A DNA stretch of 64,000 nucleotides from Lautropia sp. Its GTDB lineage: Bacteria; Pseudomonadota; Gammaproteobacteria; Burkholderiales; Burkholderiaceae_E. The stretch is taken from assembly GCA_030530775.1 (NCBI GenBank), contig JAUMUG010000006.1, positions 74,645 through 138,644 on the forward strand, written 5' to 3'. Below the pieces are notes generated by a model. The model ran no database searches. It was given only the letters and a program-made list of their open reading frames with translations, and was not told the origin of the DNA. Within the stretch, counting starts at the first letter, position 1. Each line of letters opens with the position of its first letter. Made by a program: the position numbers and the translations under genes. This document shows, piece by piece, positions 27,266 to 36,422 of the stretch.

Positions 27266-27679
27266 ATGGCTTCGTTGATCGATCTCAATCGGAAAATTGC
27301 CAAACTCCAGAAGCAGGCAGATGCAATCAAGAGCCGTGAAAAGAAAGGCGTGATCGAGCGCATTCGGCAGGCGATCCTTCATTATGATCTGACTGTTGCC
27401 GACCTGTTTTCGGAATCGGCGGCCCCCGTGCGGCGCGGTCGCCGGGCCGCTGCATCGGCTGCGGGCGTGGATGTGCTGTCGAAGTCGACCGGTCTGAAAC
27501 CGCGTCGCGGTCGTCCGGTCGGTGCCGTGTCGCGCAAGCCGGTGCCCATCCGTTATCGCGATGAAGAAGGCAACACCTGGACCGGCCGTGGCAAGCAGCC
27601 CAACTGGCTCAAGCGCCATATCGAAAACGGCCGCAACCCCGAAGACTTCCTGCTCGAACACGAAGAGGGCGGTCACTGA
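27266..27679 (+). CDS. hns: H-NS family histone-like nucleoid protein
   Basis: Nucleoid protein that silences AT-rich DNA. The 137-residue product has an N-terminal oligomerisation coiled coil (LIDLNRKIAKLQKQADAIKSREKKGVIERIRQ in pieces), a basic Arg/Ala-rich linker with an RGR hook (RRGRRAAASAA, KPRRGRPVG) and the C-terminal DNA-binding domain YRDEEGNTWTGRGKQPNWLK followed by NPEDFLL. AAGGGA sits ten bases before the ATG at 27266. The gene for a DUF4136 lipoprotein starts one base after its stop, so the two are probably co-transcribed. The upstream palindromes and AT-rich DNA suggest autoregulation, as is known for hns genes; this is inference. Confidence 0.93.
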   Translation: MASLIDLNRKIAKLQKQADAIKSREKKGVIERIRQAILHYDLTVADLFSESAAPVRRGRRAAASAAGVDVLSKSTGLKPRRGRPVGAVSRKPVPIRYRDEEGNTWTGRGKQPNWLKRHIENGRNPEDFLLEHEEGGH

Positions 27680-27680
27680 C

Positions 27681-28373
27681 ATGACGGAAGTCGTCCTGAC
27701 ACGCCACACCACTGCGCACCGCATGGGGCGGATCTGCACGGGGCGGATTGCCGCGGCATTGCTCTGCAGTGTCTTGCTGGCTGGCTGTGCGGGCACGCGC
27801 CCGGCGCAGATCACGACCTTTCACCGTGCGGAACAGTCGGCCCAGGCATGGCAGGGCAAGCGTTTCGTCGTGCAGCCCCTTGCTGGCCAGGCTGACAGCC
27901 TCGAATACTCGAACTATGCCGGGCGGGTACGGCAGGCGTTGCAGAAGCACGGTCTCGAGCCCGTGGCAGTGCTGGGCGCCGCCGATTATGCCGTCAGCTT
28001 TCAATACGGCTCGGGTGGCACGTTGGTGACCGAAGGTCGTGTGTCGTCCAGCCGCTTCTCGATGGGGGTCGGTGGAGGCTCCCATTTCGGCTGGGGTCTG
28101 GGCGTCGGCATTCCCATCGGTGGGACCTCCGAGCCGGACACTTATTACCGCCATCAGCTGCAGGTTTTCATCAACCGGGTGCGGCATGCCGATGGGCAGG
28201 GCAGCTCGGCGGGCGAGCGGGTTTACGAATCCAGCATCGTGACCAACAGCGATTCGGCCGCGGTGTCCTCGCAGATGCCCGTGATGATCGATGCATTGTT
28301 TGCCGATTTCCCGGGTGAGAACGGCAGGACACGGACGGTGTCACTGCCGAGGGCCGGACGCGAGGATCGCTGA
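27681..28373 (+). CDS. DUF4136 domain lipoprotein
   Basis: A predicted lipoprotein of unknown function. The leader ends in LLCSVLLAGC, a clear lipobox with the acylated Cys at about residue 36; an ATG at 27723 would give a more normal leader length. The mature part has the DUF4136 pattern: FVVQPLAGQADSLEYSNYAGRVRQALQKHG, then ADYAVSFQYG, a Gly-rich hairpin (FSMGVGGGSHFGWGLGVGIPIGG), and a late MPVMIDALFADFPGENG. It starts one base after the hns stop and is followed by a pair of hairpins. Probably anchored in the outer membrane or periplasmic face. Family call fairly sure, role unknown. Confidence 0.82.
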   Translation: MTEVVLTRHTTAHRMGRICTGRIAAALLCSVLLAGCAGTRPAQITTFHRAEQSAQAWQGKRFVVQPLAGQADSLEYSNYAGRVRQALQKHGLEPVAVLGAADYAVSFQYGSGGTLVTEGRVSSSRFSMGVGGGSHFGWGLGVGIPIGGTSEPDTYYRHQLQVFINRVRHADGQGSSAGERVYESSIVTNSDSAAVSSQMPVMIDALFADFPGENGRTRTVSLPRAGREDR

Positions 28374-28386
28374 CCGGCCAGGAAAG

Positions 28387-28426
28387 ACCCGCACAAAAAA
28401 TGCGGGTCCCCCCGTTCTTCGGGGGC
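28387..28426. terminator. Double hairpin after the hns-lipoprotein pair
   Basis: First stem GACCCGCA / TGCGGGTC (28387-28394, 28402-28409), loop CAAAAAA. Second stem CCCCCG / CGGGGG (28410-28415, 28421-28426), loop TTCTT. It begins 13 bases after the stop codon. There is no T-run, so termination efficiency is uncertain; it may instead protect the mRNA 3' end. Confidence 0.5.
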
Positions 28427-28820
28427 AACCCGCCAATCCAAGCTCAGGAGAGAAAGAAACCCCGGGACGACCTGGTATCCAGCAGGTTGTCCGGTGAATG
28501 CATTGTGCGCCTGGGGGCCACGTTTGACAGCGTTTTGACGATGGGAGGTCGCGTGTCGCCGATGAAGGGTTCGGACAGCACTTCTGTTGCCACTTTGCAT
28601 TTGGTACGCGGTCCGGCCCTCCTGTTGCGCTTCTCTCCTCGGTTTCCGCCACGGTTCGCGGCGGCCGTCGTCCTGCTCGTGTCATGTCGCCCGTCTGGCT
28701 TGCAAACTCAAAGCGGATGAATGTTGCGGGGCCGTTCCCTGTAGAGGGACCGGTTGCGGCATGATCGTGACGGCAGTATGGTGCTGCGGGCAGACGGCTG
28801 CCGGATGGCGATGAACCCGG
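28427..28820. other. Intergenic, nothing recognised
   Basis: About 390 bases between the double hairpin and the next possible gene. No recognisable coding or RNA feature. Confidence 0.45.
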
Positions 28821-29222
28821 ATGGCGACAAAGCAGTTGTCGTCTGGTATCGCCGTCAGTCTGATAGCGTGGACCGGTGGAGTGCTTCGGCCTTCGGGCAC
28901 CGCGAGGGGCGGGATAGGCTTGTCGCCGTTCCCAGCTGCTGTGACGGGCGGACAGCCCGATGCCATGATGCCCGACGCCACGCAAAGCCCCCATTTCTCA
29001 GCCGGATCAGAGCCCGTCACTCCTGCTGCGGAGCTTGATGCGGTTGTTTCACCGCCGTCGGAACCCAGCGCCATCGTGGGTTCACAGTTCACCTTCGAGC
29101 AGATCTGCGCCTTTGGTTTGGCGATGGGCTGGGGGGATCGGCCGCTGTCCTTCGTCGTCAAGAACTGGATGGACTCCCGCCCAGCCTTCGACATCGACGA
29201 CATCATCGGTCTGCCGCGCTGA
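28821..29222 (+). CDS. Hypothetical protein (weakly supported)
   Basis: A 133-residue frame starting at an ATG. I do not recognise it. The N-terminus is mildly hydrophobic (SSGIAVSLIAWTGGV), the middle is Ala/Pro/Ser-rich low complexity, and the last 45 residues look protein-like, with alternating hydrophobic positions and acidic/aromatic residues (FTFEQICAFGLAMGWGDRPL, FVVKNWMDSRPAFDIDDI). There is no good ribosome-binding site. A 250-residue minus-strand frame overlaps it, but that has a shadow-like composition. It may be a real small orphan, or the conserved end of a decayed gene. Confidence 0.35.
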   Translation: MATKQLSSGIAVSLIAWTGGVLRPSGTARGGIGLSPFPAAVTGGQPDAMMPDATQSPHFSAGSEPVTPAAELDAVVSPPSEPSAIVGSQFTFEQICAFGLAMGWGDRPLSFVVKNWMDSRPAFDIDDIIGLPR

Positions 29223-29472
29223 GCGCGGAGCCCGGGGTATCGGGGAGGGGATGCGTTTCGGCCGGGCATGGCTGCCTGGACCGAAACACTGGTGAAGGAC
29301 GGTATGGGTGCCTCGGTCCGATTGGCGTGGCGTGCTGCCCGGGACCCTCGCTGAATGTTTCGGTTCATTCGGTGGCACGCCATCATGGGCGCGGACCCGA
29401 GCCGCTGCCGCCCGCTTGCCCACGGCCTGGCCATGGGGGACGGCAGCAGCCGAGGACAATAGGTGGACGTGT
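29223..29472. other. Intergenic upstream of fumC
   Basis: No gene seen between the hypothetical frame and the fumC promoter. Confidence 0.45.
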
Positions 29473-29501
29473 TTGCCCATCCCGAGGATGGCTTCTATAG
29501 T
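29473..29501 (+). promoter_or_regulatory. Sigma-70 promoter of fumC
   Basis: TTGCCC (29473-29478) and TATAGT (29496-29501) with a 17-base spacer, 85 bases upstream of the fumC start codon. Confidence 0.7.
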
Positions 29502-29586
29502 ACGGAGTGTTGATGACTCATCCGTGGCTGCCGGGCGCCAGCCCCGCGGCCGTCTTCCGTACACCGTCCAGCAAAGGAGCATCCTC

Positions 29587-30975
29587 ATGACTGATTCTGT
29601 TCGCATGGAACGCGATACCTTCGGCGAGATCGCCGTCCCGGCCGATCGTCTCTGGGGCGCGCAGACGCAACGTTCGCTGCAGAATTTCAAGATTTCGACA
29701 GAGAAACAGTCGCCCGAGCTGATCCGTGCGCTGGCCACCGTCAAACGCGCCGCCGCCACCGTCAATGCCGCCCTGGGCCAACTGGCTGCCGATAAGGCCA
29801 AGGCCATCGAGCAGGCAGCCGACGAAGTGCTGGCCGGCAAGCACGATGGCGAGTTCCCGCTGGCCGTCTGGCAGACCGGTTCGGGCACCCAGACCAACAT
29901 GAACTTGAACGAGGTACTGGCCAACCGCGGTAGTGAGATCATGGGTGGCGAGCGGGGTGAAGCGCGCAAGATTCACCCGAATGATGACGTGAACCGTGGT
30001 CAGTCGTCGAACGATGTCTTCCCGACTGCGATGAACGTGGCCGCTGCCGTGGCCGTGCGGGAGCGGCTGGTGCCGGCCCTGACGCTGCTGCGCGACACGC
30101 TGAAAGCCAAGTCCGAGGCCTTCAAGGATATCGTCAAGATCGGCCGTACCCACCTGCAGGATGCCACTCCGCTGACACTGGGCCAGGAATTCTCGGGCTA
30201 TGTGGCCCAGCTGGATCACGGGCTCAAGCACATCGAAGAGGCGCTGCCGCATCTCGAAGAACTGGCCCAGGGCGGCACCGCCGTCGGCACCGGCCTGAAC
30301 GCTCACCCCGAATTCGCCGTGAAAGTGGCGGCCGAAATCGCCCGCCTGACCGGCGTGCCCTTCAGAACGGCGCCCAACAAATTCGAGGCTCTGGCGGCCA
30401 CCGATGCGCAGGTCAACATGCACGGCGTGTTGAAGACCATCGCCGCTTCGCTGTTCAAGCTGGCCAACGACGTACGCTGGCTGGCCAGTGGCCCGCGTTC
30501 CGGTCTGGGTGAAATCACCATCCCCGAAAACGAGCCGGGCAGCTCGATCATGCCGGGCAAGGTCAACCCGACCCAGTGCGAGGCGCTGACGATGGCCTGC
30601 GCCCAGGTTTTTGGCAACGATGTCGCCATCAACATCGGCGGCGCCAGTGGCAACTTCGAGCTGAACGTCTATCGCCCGATGATCGTGCACAACCTGCTGC
30701 AATCGGTGCGTCTGCTGGCCGATGGGGCCCGCAGCTTCAATGACAACTGCGCCGTCGGCATCGAGCCGAACAGCGCCCGCATCAGTCAGTTGATGGAGCA
30801 GTCGTTGATGCTGGTGACTGCACTGAACCCGCACATTGGCTATGACAAGGCTGCGCAGATCGCCAAGAAGGCACACAAGGAAGGAACCACGCTGAAAGCT
30901 TCGGCACTGGCCCTCGGTTATGTGACCGAGGCACAGTTCGACGAGTGGGTCCGTCCGGAGAAGATGGTCGGCTGA
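29587..30975 (+). CDS. fumC: Class II fumarate hydratase
   Basis: Interconverts fumarate and malate in the TCA cycle; the class II enzyme is an iron-independent cytoplasmic homotetramer. The 462-residue protein shows the superfamily signature [11 protein letters not shown] at about 317-327 (catalytic Ser loop), [32 protein letters not shown] and [12 protein letters not shown], all diagnostic for FumC. The ATG at 29587 has AAGGAG seven bases upstream; the open frame extends far upstream but without similarity. It has its own sigma-70 promoter and no co-directional partner close by. Length is standard and no key residue is missing. Confidence 0.97.
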   Translation: MTDSVRMERDTFGEIAVPADRLWGAQTQRSLQNFKISTEKQSPELIRALATVKRAAATVNAALGQLAADKAKAIEQAADEVLAGKHDGEFPLAVWQTGSGTQTNMNLNEVLANRGSEIMGGERGEARKIHPNDDVNRGQSSNDVFPTAMNVAAAVAVRERLVPALTLLRDTLKAKSEAFKDIVKIGRTHLQDATPLTLGQEFSGYVAQLDHGLKHIEEALPHLEELAQGGTAVGTGLNAHPEFAVKVAAEIARLTGVPFRTAPNKFEALAATDAQVNMHGVLKTIAASLFKLANDVRWLASGPRSGLGEITIPENEPGSSIMPGKVNPTQCEALTMACAQVFGNDVAINIGGASGNFELNVYRPMIVHNLLQSVRLLADGARSFNDNCAVGIEPNSARISQLMEQSLMLVTALNPHIGYDKAAQIAKKAHKEGTTLKASALALGYVTEAQFDEWVRPEKMVG

Positions 30976-31365
30976 TCATCCCGTCCGGGTGATCGTCTGT
31001 GGCTTGGGCACCGGGGGCCGGCCGCTCGATACCGGCAGGCATGCTTGCTGCTGCTCGGTGCCTGCCGGCGCCTCTTGCCGGCTGTCCGATGAACCTGCCG
31101 ACGGAGCCAGGGGCCGCGTGCCGATATACGGCGTGCTGAAACAAAACGAAAAATAATGCGATGCCAGCGAGAAGAATGGATGTCGGTCGAACGGCAAAAT
31201 GGCTTCCATGTTCAGTGACCGATGAGCAGTCCAACCGGTTGGTCGACAGCGCGTCGAGCTCTCTCCTCTCTCTCCTCGTCACCTGGATAGGTTGATCGGA
31301 TTCGATGGCTGCTTCGGTCGGCTGAACATATTTTTCAGCCCGGTTTTCTTCTCAGGGAGTTCATC
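30976..31365. other. Intergenic fumC / spy-like gene with hairpins
   Basis: 390 bases. It holds a perfect 10-bp inverted repeat, CCGGCAGGCA (31032-31041) and TGCCTGCCGG (31059-31068), without a T-run; a CT-rich tract at about 31258-31278; and a 6-bp hairpin GGCTGA/TCAGCC (31320-31340) followed by CGGTTTTCTT just before the next gene's ribosome-binding site. The last may be a leader hairpin or weak terminator. Confidence 0.5.
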
Positions 31366-31845
31366 ATGAAAGCAGGTATCAAACGTCTGGTCATTGGTTT
31401 TGCTTCGGTTGCCGTATTGGCGGGCGGCCTGACGGCATGTTGCAGCACCGGGCACCGTTCGTGGGGAGGCGGCCCGGGAGGTTGGAGTGATGCGGACATG
31501 GCTGCACGGCAGGAAAAGATGGTGGAGCGCATCACCGACAAGCTCGATCTGGATGCCGATCAAAAGACCAAGTTGAATGCGCTGGCCGATGCGATGAAAG
31601 AACAGCGCAAGGCGTTGCGCGGACCGGCCGATGATCCGCGTGCGGAGATGAATGCAGTGATCGCCGGCACGACCTTCGATCGCGACAAGGCGCAGGGCAT
31701 GTTGGATCAGCGGGTTTCGGCGTTGCAGACCCAGGGACCAAACGTTTTGGACAAAATGGCCGAGTTCTATGACAGCCTGACACCCGAGCAGCAAGAACGG
31801 GTGCGGGTGAAGCTGAACAAGCGCCACGGCTGGTGGCACAAGTAG
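31366..31845 (+). CDS. Spy/CpxP-like periplasmic stress protein, probable lipoprotein
   Basis: Small helical envelope-stress protein (159 residues) of the Spy/CpxP (LTXXQ) family, which binds misfolded periplasmic proteins; in Cpx systems it restrains the kinase. Seen: signal sequence GFASVAVLAGGLTACC with an LTAC lipobox, the helix-repeat motif in LDLDADQKTKLNALADAM and again in SLTPEQQERVRVKL, and a C-terminal HGWWHK that might bind metal. AGGGAG precedes the ATG at 31366. It lies upstream of a response regulator and histidine kinase on the same strand, which supports the Cpx-like role. A true lipid anchor would be unusual for Spy or CpxP. Confidence 0.82.
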   Translation: MKAGIKRLVIGFASVAVLAGGLTACCSTGHRSWGGGPGGWSDADMAARQEKMVERITDKLDLDADQKTKLNALADAMKEQRKALRGPADDPRAEMNAVIAGTTFDRDKAQGMLDQRVSALQTQGPNVLDKMAEFYDSLTPEQQERVRVKLNKRHGWWHK

Positions 31846-32049
31846 GATGATTCGGGTGTGCGAGGGGAGCCGTGTCGGTGGCAAGGCGCCTGGTTCGTGC
31901 GCCACCCCTGGTATGTGCCTGCGGAAGCCGTCCGAATCGAGCGCCCGGGAGGATACTTTTGCTGCCAGCATGGGGGCCGTGCCGGGGCCGCTCGGGGCAC
32001 GATACCCGACGGGACGCTTGCCGCCATTCGTTTCCGGGGAAGGTCTGTC

Positions 32050-32763
32050 ATGTACCGCGTGTTGCTGATCGACGATGATGAGGATCTCGGGCCACCATTG
32101 ACGCAGTATTTTCAGCGCTTCGATCTGCATCTGGAGCAGGCGTTCACGCCCAGCGATGGTCTGGCACGACTGGCTGCCGGTGGCTTCGATGCGGCCATTC
32201 TGGACATCATGCTGCCCGAGATGGACGGCTTCGAAGTTTGCCGGGCCATCCGACGCGACAGCGATCTGCCGGTCGTCATGCTGACGGCACGCGGTGAACT
32301 GACGGATCGGGTGGTCGGATTGGAACTGGGGGCTGACGATTACCTGCCCAAGCCGTTCGAACCGCGTGAACTGGTGGCGCGGGTGCAGACGGTGCTGCGC
32401 CGTTTCCGCTCGGCGCAGGCGGCCAGTCGGCGCAACAGTGATTCTCCGTCGCCGACCGATGCCGCCTCGTTGCGCTTCGATGATCTGCTGATCGACACGG
32501 CACGGCGCAGTGTGCAGCGGCTGGGGGCGGAGGTGGATTTGACCGGCACCGAATATGAATTGCTGTTGATGCTGGCACGTGAACCCGGCAGGGTCTTCAG
32601 CCGTGATGACATCCTGAATCGGTTGCGTGGCCATGAGGCGGATTTGTATACCCGCGCCGTGGATATCGTGGTCAGTCGTCTGCGCAAGAAACTGGAGCCG
32701 CTCGACTGCATCAAGACACTGCGCAATGCCGGCTATGCATTGGCATTGCCCCGGCGGGCGTAG
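32050..32763 (+). CDS. cpxR: OmpR/CpxR-family response regulator
   Basis: Two-component transcription regulator of 237 residues. The receiver domain has acidic residues D8-D9-D10, the phosphoacceptor D52 (DAAILDIMLPEMDGFEV), a conserved Thr/Ala switch (VVMLTARG) and Lys in YLPKPFEPRELVAR. After a Ser-rich linker comes a winged-helix DNA-binding domain (LTGTEYELLLMLAREPGRVFSRDDIL and VDIVVSRLRKKLEP). The ATG at 32050 has GGGGAAGG just upstream; the frame is open earlier but unlike a receiver domain. It lies between the Spy/CpxP-like gene and the kinase. I use cpxR for family resemblance; rstA/ompR-like naming would also be defensible. Confidence 0.85.
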   Translation: MYRVLLIDDDEDLGPPLTQYFQRFDLHLEQAFTPSDGLARLAAGGFDAAILDIMLPEMDGFEVCRAIRRDSDLPVVMLTARGELTDRVVGLELGADDYLPKPFEPRELVARVQTVLRRFRSAQAASRRNSDSPSPTDAASLRFDDLLIDTARRSVQRLGAEVDLTGTEYELLLMLAREPGRVFSRDDILNRLRGHEADLYTRAVDIVVSRLRKKLEPLDCIKTLRNAGYALALPRRA

Positions 32764-32959
32764 GGTGGCGGCGTACACTCCATCCTGTAGCAAGATGACG
32801 GCGTCTTGCCTCGACCATTGCCGGATGGCCGATATCTTCCTTGTCGAAGATGCCTTGTCATGGCGAGTGCGGGGCGGGTGATCGAGGCGTCTTTTCGTCG
32901 GTCGTCCGTGGGTCGGGGCCGTTTCCCGCATTCGCGATACGGCCCGGGCGGGGCGGAAA

Positions 32960-34606
32960 ATGCATCGGGTTGAAACCATGACCGAAGGAACAAAAAAGAA
33001 GGAGTGGATCGACACGGTTGCGTTGCGACGACGTTTCCTGCGCCTGCCCGGTCTCTTTGTCCGCTCGCTGCAGTTGCGCATGGTGCTGGTGTTTCTGCTG
33101 CTGGCCGTTGCGTTGGTCATGTTTTTCTGGACCGGGGCACAGCGGACCTTTGCCGTGGGTTGGCGCGAGGCGGCCCGTCCGTTGCTGATGGATTATGTCG
33201 ATCGCTTGGTCGCGGACGTCGTGATCGATGGTTCGCCGCGCATCGGTCGGGCGCAGGCATTGGTGCGGCGGCTGCCGGTGACGTTGGACATACGGGGGCC
33301 ACGGGTGAACTGGTCTTCGCATCCAGATGCCCATTCGCATGCTTGCCTGGGCGGCTCTGCCGCGGGAGCACCGGGTGGCCGCGGCGGAGCAATCCGTTCC
33401 TCCGAAGGATCGCAGCCCCTTCCGGCCGATATCGCCAACCGGGCGGTTCCGGACGGAGAGGGGGGAAGTGACCCCCGGCCGAGGTCGGCGTCGGGGTTCG
33501 CCGTCACAGACTCCTCCGCCATGGCGGGGTCGTCCTGCTCCGACGTGAGAACCGTCGATTCAGGTTCGGGAACGGGGGGCTGGGAAACGGATTTCTGTCG
33601 TCTCACCGCCGATGGTCATGTGTTGATCTTCGGTGTCGATGCACAGCAGGTGTTTGGACGGAATCCGGCCCGCCCACTGATCGGTTTGACGGTGCTGCTG
33701 TCGCTGACACTGTTGGCATGGCTCTATGTTCGTCGCTCGTTGAAGCCGCTGGCTGCCATCGAGGCAGGGGCGAGGCGCTTCGGGCGGGGCGATTTCTCCG
33801 AGCCGATCCCCGAACGTCATGCCGGCAAGTCGGATGAGTTGGGGACATTGGCCAGGACCTTCAATACGATGGGCAAGGATATCGAGCAGATGCTGGAGAG
33901 CAAGCGGGCTCTGCTGCTGGCCATCAGCCATGAGTTGCGCAGTCCGCTGACCCGCGCCCGGCTGCATACCGAGTTGCTGCCGGAATCGGATGACGTACGG
34001 CCGCAGCGCGACGCGCTGATGCGCGATTTGCAGGAAATGAGCCGCCTGATCAGTGATCTGCTGGAAAGCGAGCGTCTGGCGGGACGCCATGCGGCCTTGC
34101 AGCGTGAGCCGGTGAATCTGGTCGAGCTGGTGGCAGAGGTGAGACAGGGGCTGCAGACGTCAGTGAAGGGAAACGTACCCGATCGTGCCGGGGGCGCATG
34201 CGCGGCGCAGGCGGACAGCGTGTCGATCCGGATCGAAGGGAATCTGCCGGGACTGCGGCTGGATGCCGCGCGCATCCGGTTGTTGGTGCGCAACCTGCTG
34301 AGCAATGCGTTGCGCCACGGGGCAGCAGAACGGGGACCCGAGCTGCTCCTGGCCGCCACGCAAGACGGCGGTGTATCGATCGAAGTGCGTGATTTTGGGC
34401 CGGGGGTGCCGGATGAATCGCTGGAGCACCTGGCGCAGCCTTTCTTTCGTCCCGACAGTGCCAGAACCCGGCGGGCCGGCGGTATCGGGCTAGGGCTTTA
34501 TCTGTGCCGGCTGGTGGCCGAAGCGCATGGTGGCCGCTTTGCGGTGAGCAATGCCCGGCCCGGACTGCGGATACGGGTGACGCTGCCGGCCGACGCCGAG
34601 TGCTGA
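32960..34606 (+). CDS. cpxA: CpxA-like sensor histidine kinase with expanded sensor loop
   Basis: Membrane sensor kinase (548 residues) paired with the preceding regulator. Seen: transmembrane segment 1 at about 39-60 (LRMVLVFLLLAVALVMFFW), a periplasmic region, transmembrane segment 2 at about 234-254, a HAMP domain (RRSLKPLAAIEAGARRFGRG), the H-box AISHELRSPLTRAR with H324, the N-box VRNLLSNALRHG, and G-boxes VRDFGPGVP and GIGLGLYL. The periplasmic part carries an insert of about 90 residues (roughly 120-210), rich in Gly, Ser, Ala and Pro, with histidines at SHPDAHSHA, which I would not expect in CpxA. Start ATG 32960 follows GGGGCGGAA; an ATG at 32978 is possible. The gap to the regulator gene is unusually long (196 bases). 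Confidence 0.88.
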   Translation: MHRVETMTEGTKKKEWIDTVALRRRFLRLPGLFVRSLQLRMVLVFLLLAVALVMFFWTGAQRTFAVGWREAARPLLMDYVDRLVADVVIDGSPRIGRAQALVRRLPVTLDIRGPRVNWSSHPDAHSHACLGGSAAGAPGGRGGAIRSSEGSQPLPADIANRAVPDGEGGSDPRPRSASGFAVTDSSAMAGSSCSDVRTVDSGSGTGGWETDFCRLTADGHVLIFGVDAQQVFGRNPARPLIGLTVLLSLTLLAWLYVRRSLKPLAAIEAGARRFGRGDFSEPIPERHAGKSDELGTLARTFNTMGKDIEQMLESKRALLLAISHELRSPLTRARLHTELLPESDDVRPQRDALMRDLQEMSRLISDLLESERLAGRHAALQREPVNLVELVAEVRQGLQTSVKGNVPDRAGGACAAQADSVSIRIEGNLPGLRLDAARIRLLVRNLLSNALRHGAAERGPELLLAATQDGGVSIEVRDFGPGVPDESLEHLAQPFFRPDSARTRRAGGIGLGLYLCRLVAEAHGGRFAVSNARPGLRIRVTLPADAEC

Positions 34607-34662
34607 AACTGCGGATGCGGCCACTTCTGGCTGCCGATGAACCGCTTGTGGCGCCGATCGGT

Positions 34663-34668
34663 TACAAT
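34663..34668 (+). promoter_or_regulatory. -10 box placed for a leaderless rhlE transcript
   Basis: TACAAT ends six bases before the rhlE ATG at 34675, so transcription would start at or next to the A of the start codon. No Shine-Dalgarno sequence lies between, and no good -35 was found. Confidence 0.5.
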
Positions 34669-34674
34669 CGAAAA

Positions 34675-36192
34675 ATGACTTTGTCAATATCCGACGCGCC
34701 CGAAGGCGCCGAGCGCAACGAGACGCCGCCCGCGTCCGACCAGCCTGCGTCGCCCACAGAGGTCGCCGGGCAGACCGTCACCTTCAGTGATTTCGGCTTG
34801 CACCCCGACATCATGCGGGCGATTGAGGCTGCCGGTTACGTTCATCCCACGCCGATTCAGGCGGCAGCCATTCCTGTAGTGATGACCGGCAGGGATGTGA
34901 TGGCTGCGGCGCAGACCGGCACCGGCAAGACGGCGGGTTTTTCGCTGCCGATCATCAATACGCTGATGCCGTTGGCCAACACCAGCGCTTCGCCGGCACG
35001 TCATCCGGTAAGGGCCCTGATCATTGCGCCCACCCGCGAGCTGGCCGACCAGATTCACGACAACGTCAAAGCCTATTCCCGCTTCACGCCGCTTCGCTCG
35101 GCCGCCGTCTTCGGCGGTGTCGACATGCAGCCGCAGATCGATGCGTTGCGCATGGGCGTCGAAATCCTGATCGCCACCCCCGGCCGTCTGCTCGACCATG
35201 TGCAGCAAAAATCGGTCAATCTGTCGCAGGTTCGGCTGCTGGTGCTGGACGAGGCCGACCGGATGCTGGACATGGGCTTTCTGCCCGACATTCAGCGTAT
35301 CATCAATCTGCTGGCAACCAAGCGGCAGAATCTGATGTTCTCGGCCACTTTCTCGGATGAAATCCGTAAGCTGGCCAAGCGCTTTCTGAACGACCCGCAG
35401 CTGATCGAGGTGGCACGGCGCAATTCGCTGGCCGAAAACATCGAGCAGACGGTCTACCGGGTCGAATCCGATGATCTGAAGCGCGATGCGGTGGCCTGGC
35501 TGATCCGCGAACGCGCCATCGAGCAAGTGATCGTTTTTTCCAACACCAAGATCGGCGCCGGCCGTCTGGCACGGCAGCTGCAGAAAGAGGGGCTGCTGGC
35601 CGAGGCGATTCACGGTGACAAATCGCAGCAGGAACGCCTGCAGACGCTCGATGGTTTCAAGGCTGGCACCATCAAGGTGCTGGTGGCCACCGACGTGGCG
35701 GCGCGCGGGCTCGATATCGCCGAGCTGCCGGCCGTCATCAATTACGATCTGCCGCATTCGCCCGAAGACTATGTGCACCGCATCGGTCGTACCGGCCGGG
35801 CCGGCGCCTCCGGCATGGCACTGTCACTGATGACCGATCGCGATCAGAAAGTGTTGGCCGAAATCGAGAAGCTGACCAAACGTTCACTGAAGGTCGAGCA
35901 GCTGTCGACCAGCGTGATCAGCGCCGGTCGCCGGGCCGAACGTGGAGAGCGTCCGGGCCGTGGTGATCGCGGCGGCAGCCGTTCGGCCGAAAGCCGTCAC
36001 CGCGGTGCCCGGCAGGCGGCCAAATCTCTGCCTGACGATCCACTGTTCCATTCTCCCTATGTACCTTCATCGGCGCCGGCACCCGCGGCCGAAGACGCAC
36101 AGCCGGCGACCCGCAATGCCGGGCTGTCGCGCGTGCCCGGCCGTGCACCGCGCAAGCTGGCCGTGCTGCTGGGAGGTCGGCCGGGCGGTTGA
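34675..36192 (+). CDS. rhlE: DEAD-box ATP-dependent RNA helicase, RhlE type
   Basis: RNA helicase (505 residues) for ribosome maturation or RNA decay. Motifs in order: Q-motif FSDFGLHPDIMRAIEAAGYVHPTPIQ with the preceding aromatic, motif I AQTGTGKT (79-86), Ia PTRELA, TPGR, motif II DEAD in LVLDEADRMLDMGF (about 191-195), motif III SAT, and motif VI HRIGRTGRAG. The C-terminal tail is basic (RRAERGERPGRGDRGG) and ends RAPRKLAVLLGGRPG. The ATG at 34675 is chosen because the Q-motif region begins shortly after; a TACAAT box six bases upstream suggests a leaderless mRNA. The first 30 residues are low-complexity Ser/Pro/Ala. Confidence 0.93.
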   Translation: MTLSISDAPEGAERNETPPASDQPASPTEVAGQTVTFSDFGLHPDIMRAIEAAGYVHPTPIQAAAIPVVMTGRDVMAAAQTGTGKTAGFSLPIINTLMPLANTSASPARHPVRALIIAPTRELADQIHDNVKAYSRFTPLRSAAVFGGVDMQPQIDALRMGVEILIATPGRLLDHVQQKSVNLSQVRLLVLDEADRMLDMGFLPDIQRIINLLATKRQNLMFSATFSDEIRKLAKRFLNDPQLIEVARRNSLAENIEQTVYRVESDDLKRDAVAWLIRERAIEQVIVFSNTKIGAGRLARQLQKEGLLAEAIHGDKSQQERLQTLDGFKAGTIKVLVATDVAARGLDIAELPAVINYDLPHSPEDYVHRIGRTGRAGASGMALSLMTDRDQKVLAEIEKLTKRSLKVEQLSTSVISAGRRAERGERPGRGDRGGSRSAESRHRGARQAAKSLPDDPLFHSPYVPSSAPAPAAEDAQPATRNAGLSRVPGRAPRKLAVLLGGRPGG

Positions 36193-36422
36193 GCATGTCC
36201 AGGCAGCGGCAATACCCTGGCGTGTGGTCGCATGGGCGGCAGAGGACGAACTCAGCGAGGCAATCGGGTCGTGTTTCGGTGGGCAGGGTTCATTCCGACT
36301 GGGATCCGGTCCGCGCATCGGAACGTTCCCCGAGCTTGAGTAGGGCGTGAGCGGCTTTGGCTGCGTTGCGGGGGGCGTAGGCGTATGATGCCTCTGTAGA
36401 TCACGACGAAGTGGGGGCAGTC

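Noticed and set aside
31279..33120. 613-codon minus-strand frame across the spy/cpxR region
   Set aside because: Overlaps three well-supported plus-strand genes and has shadow-like composition.
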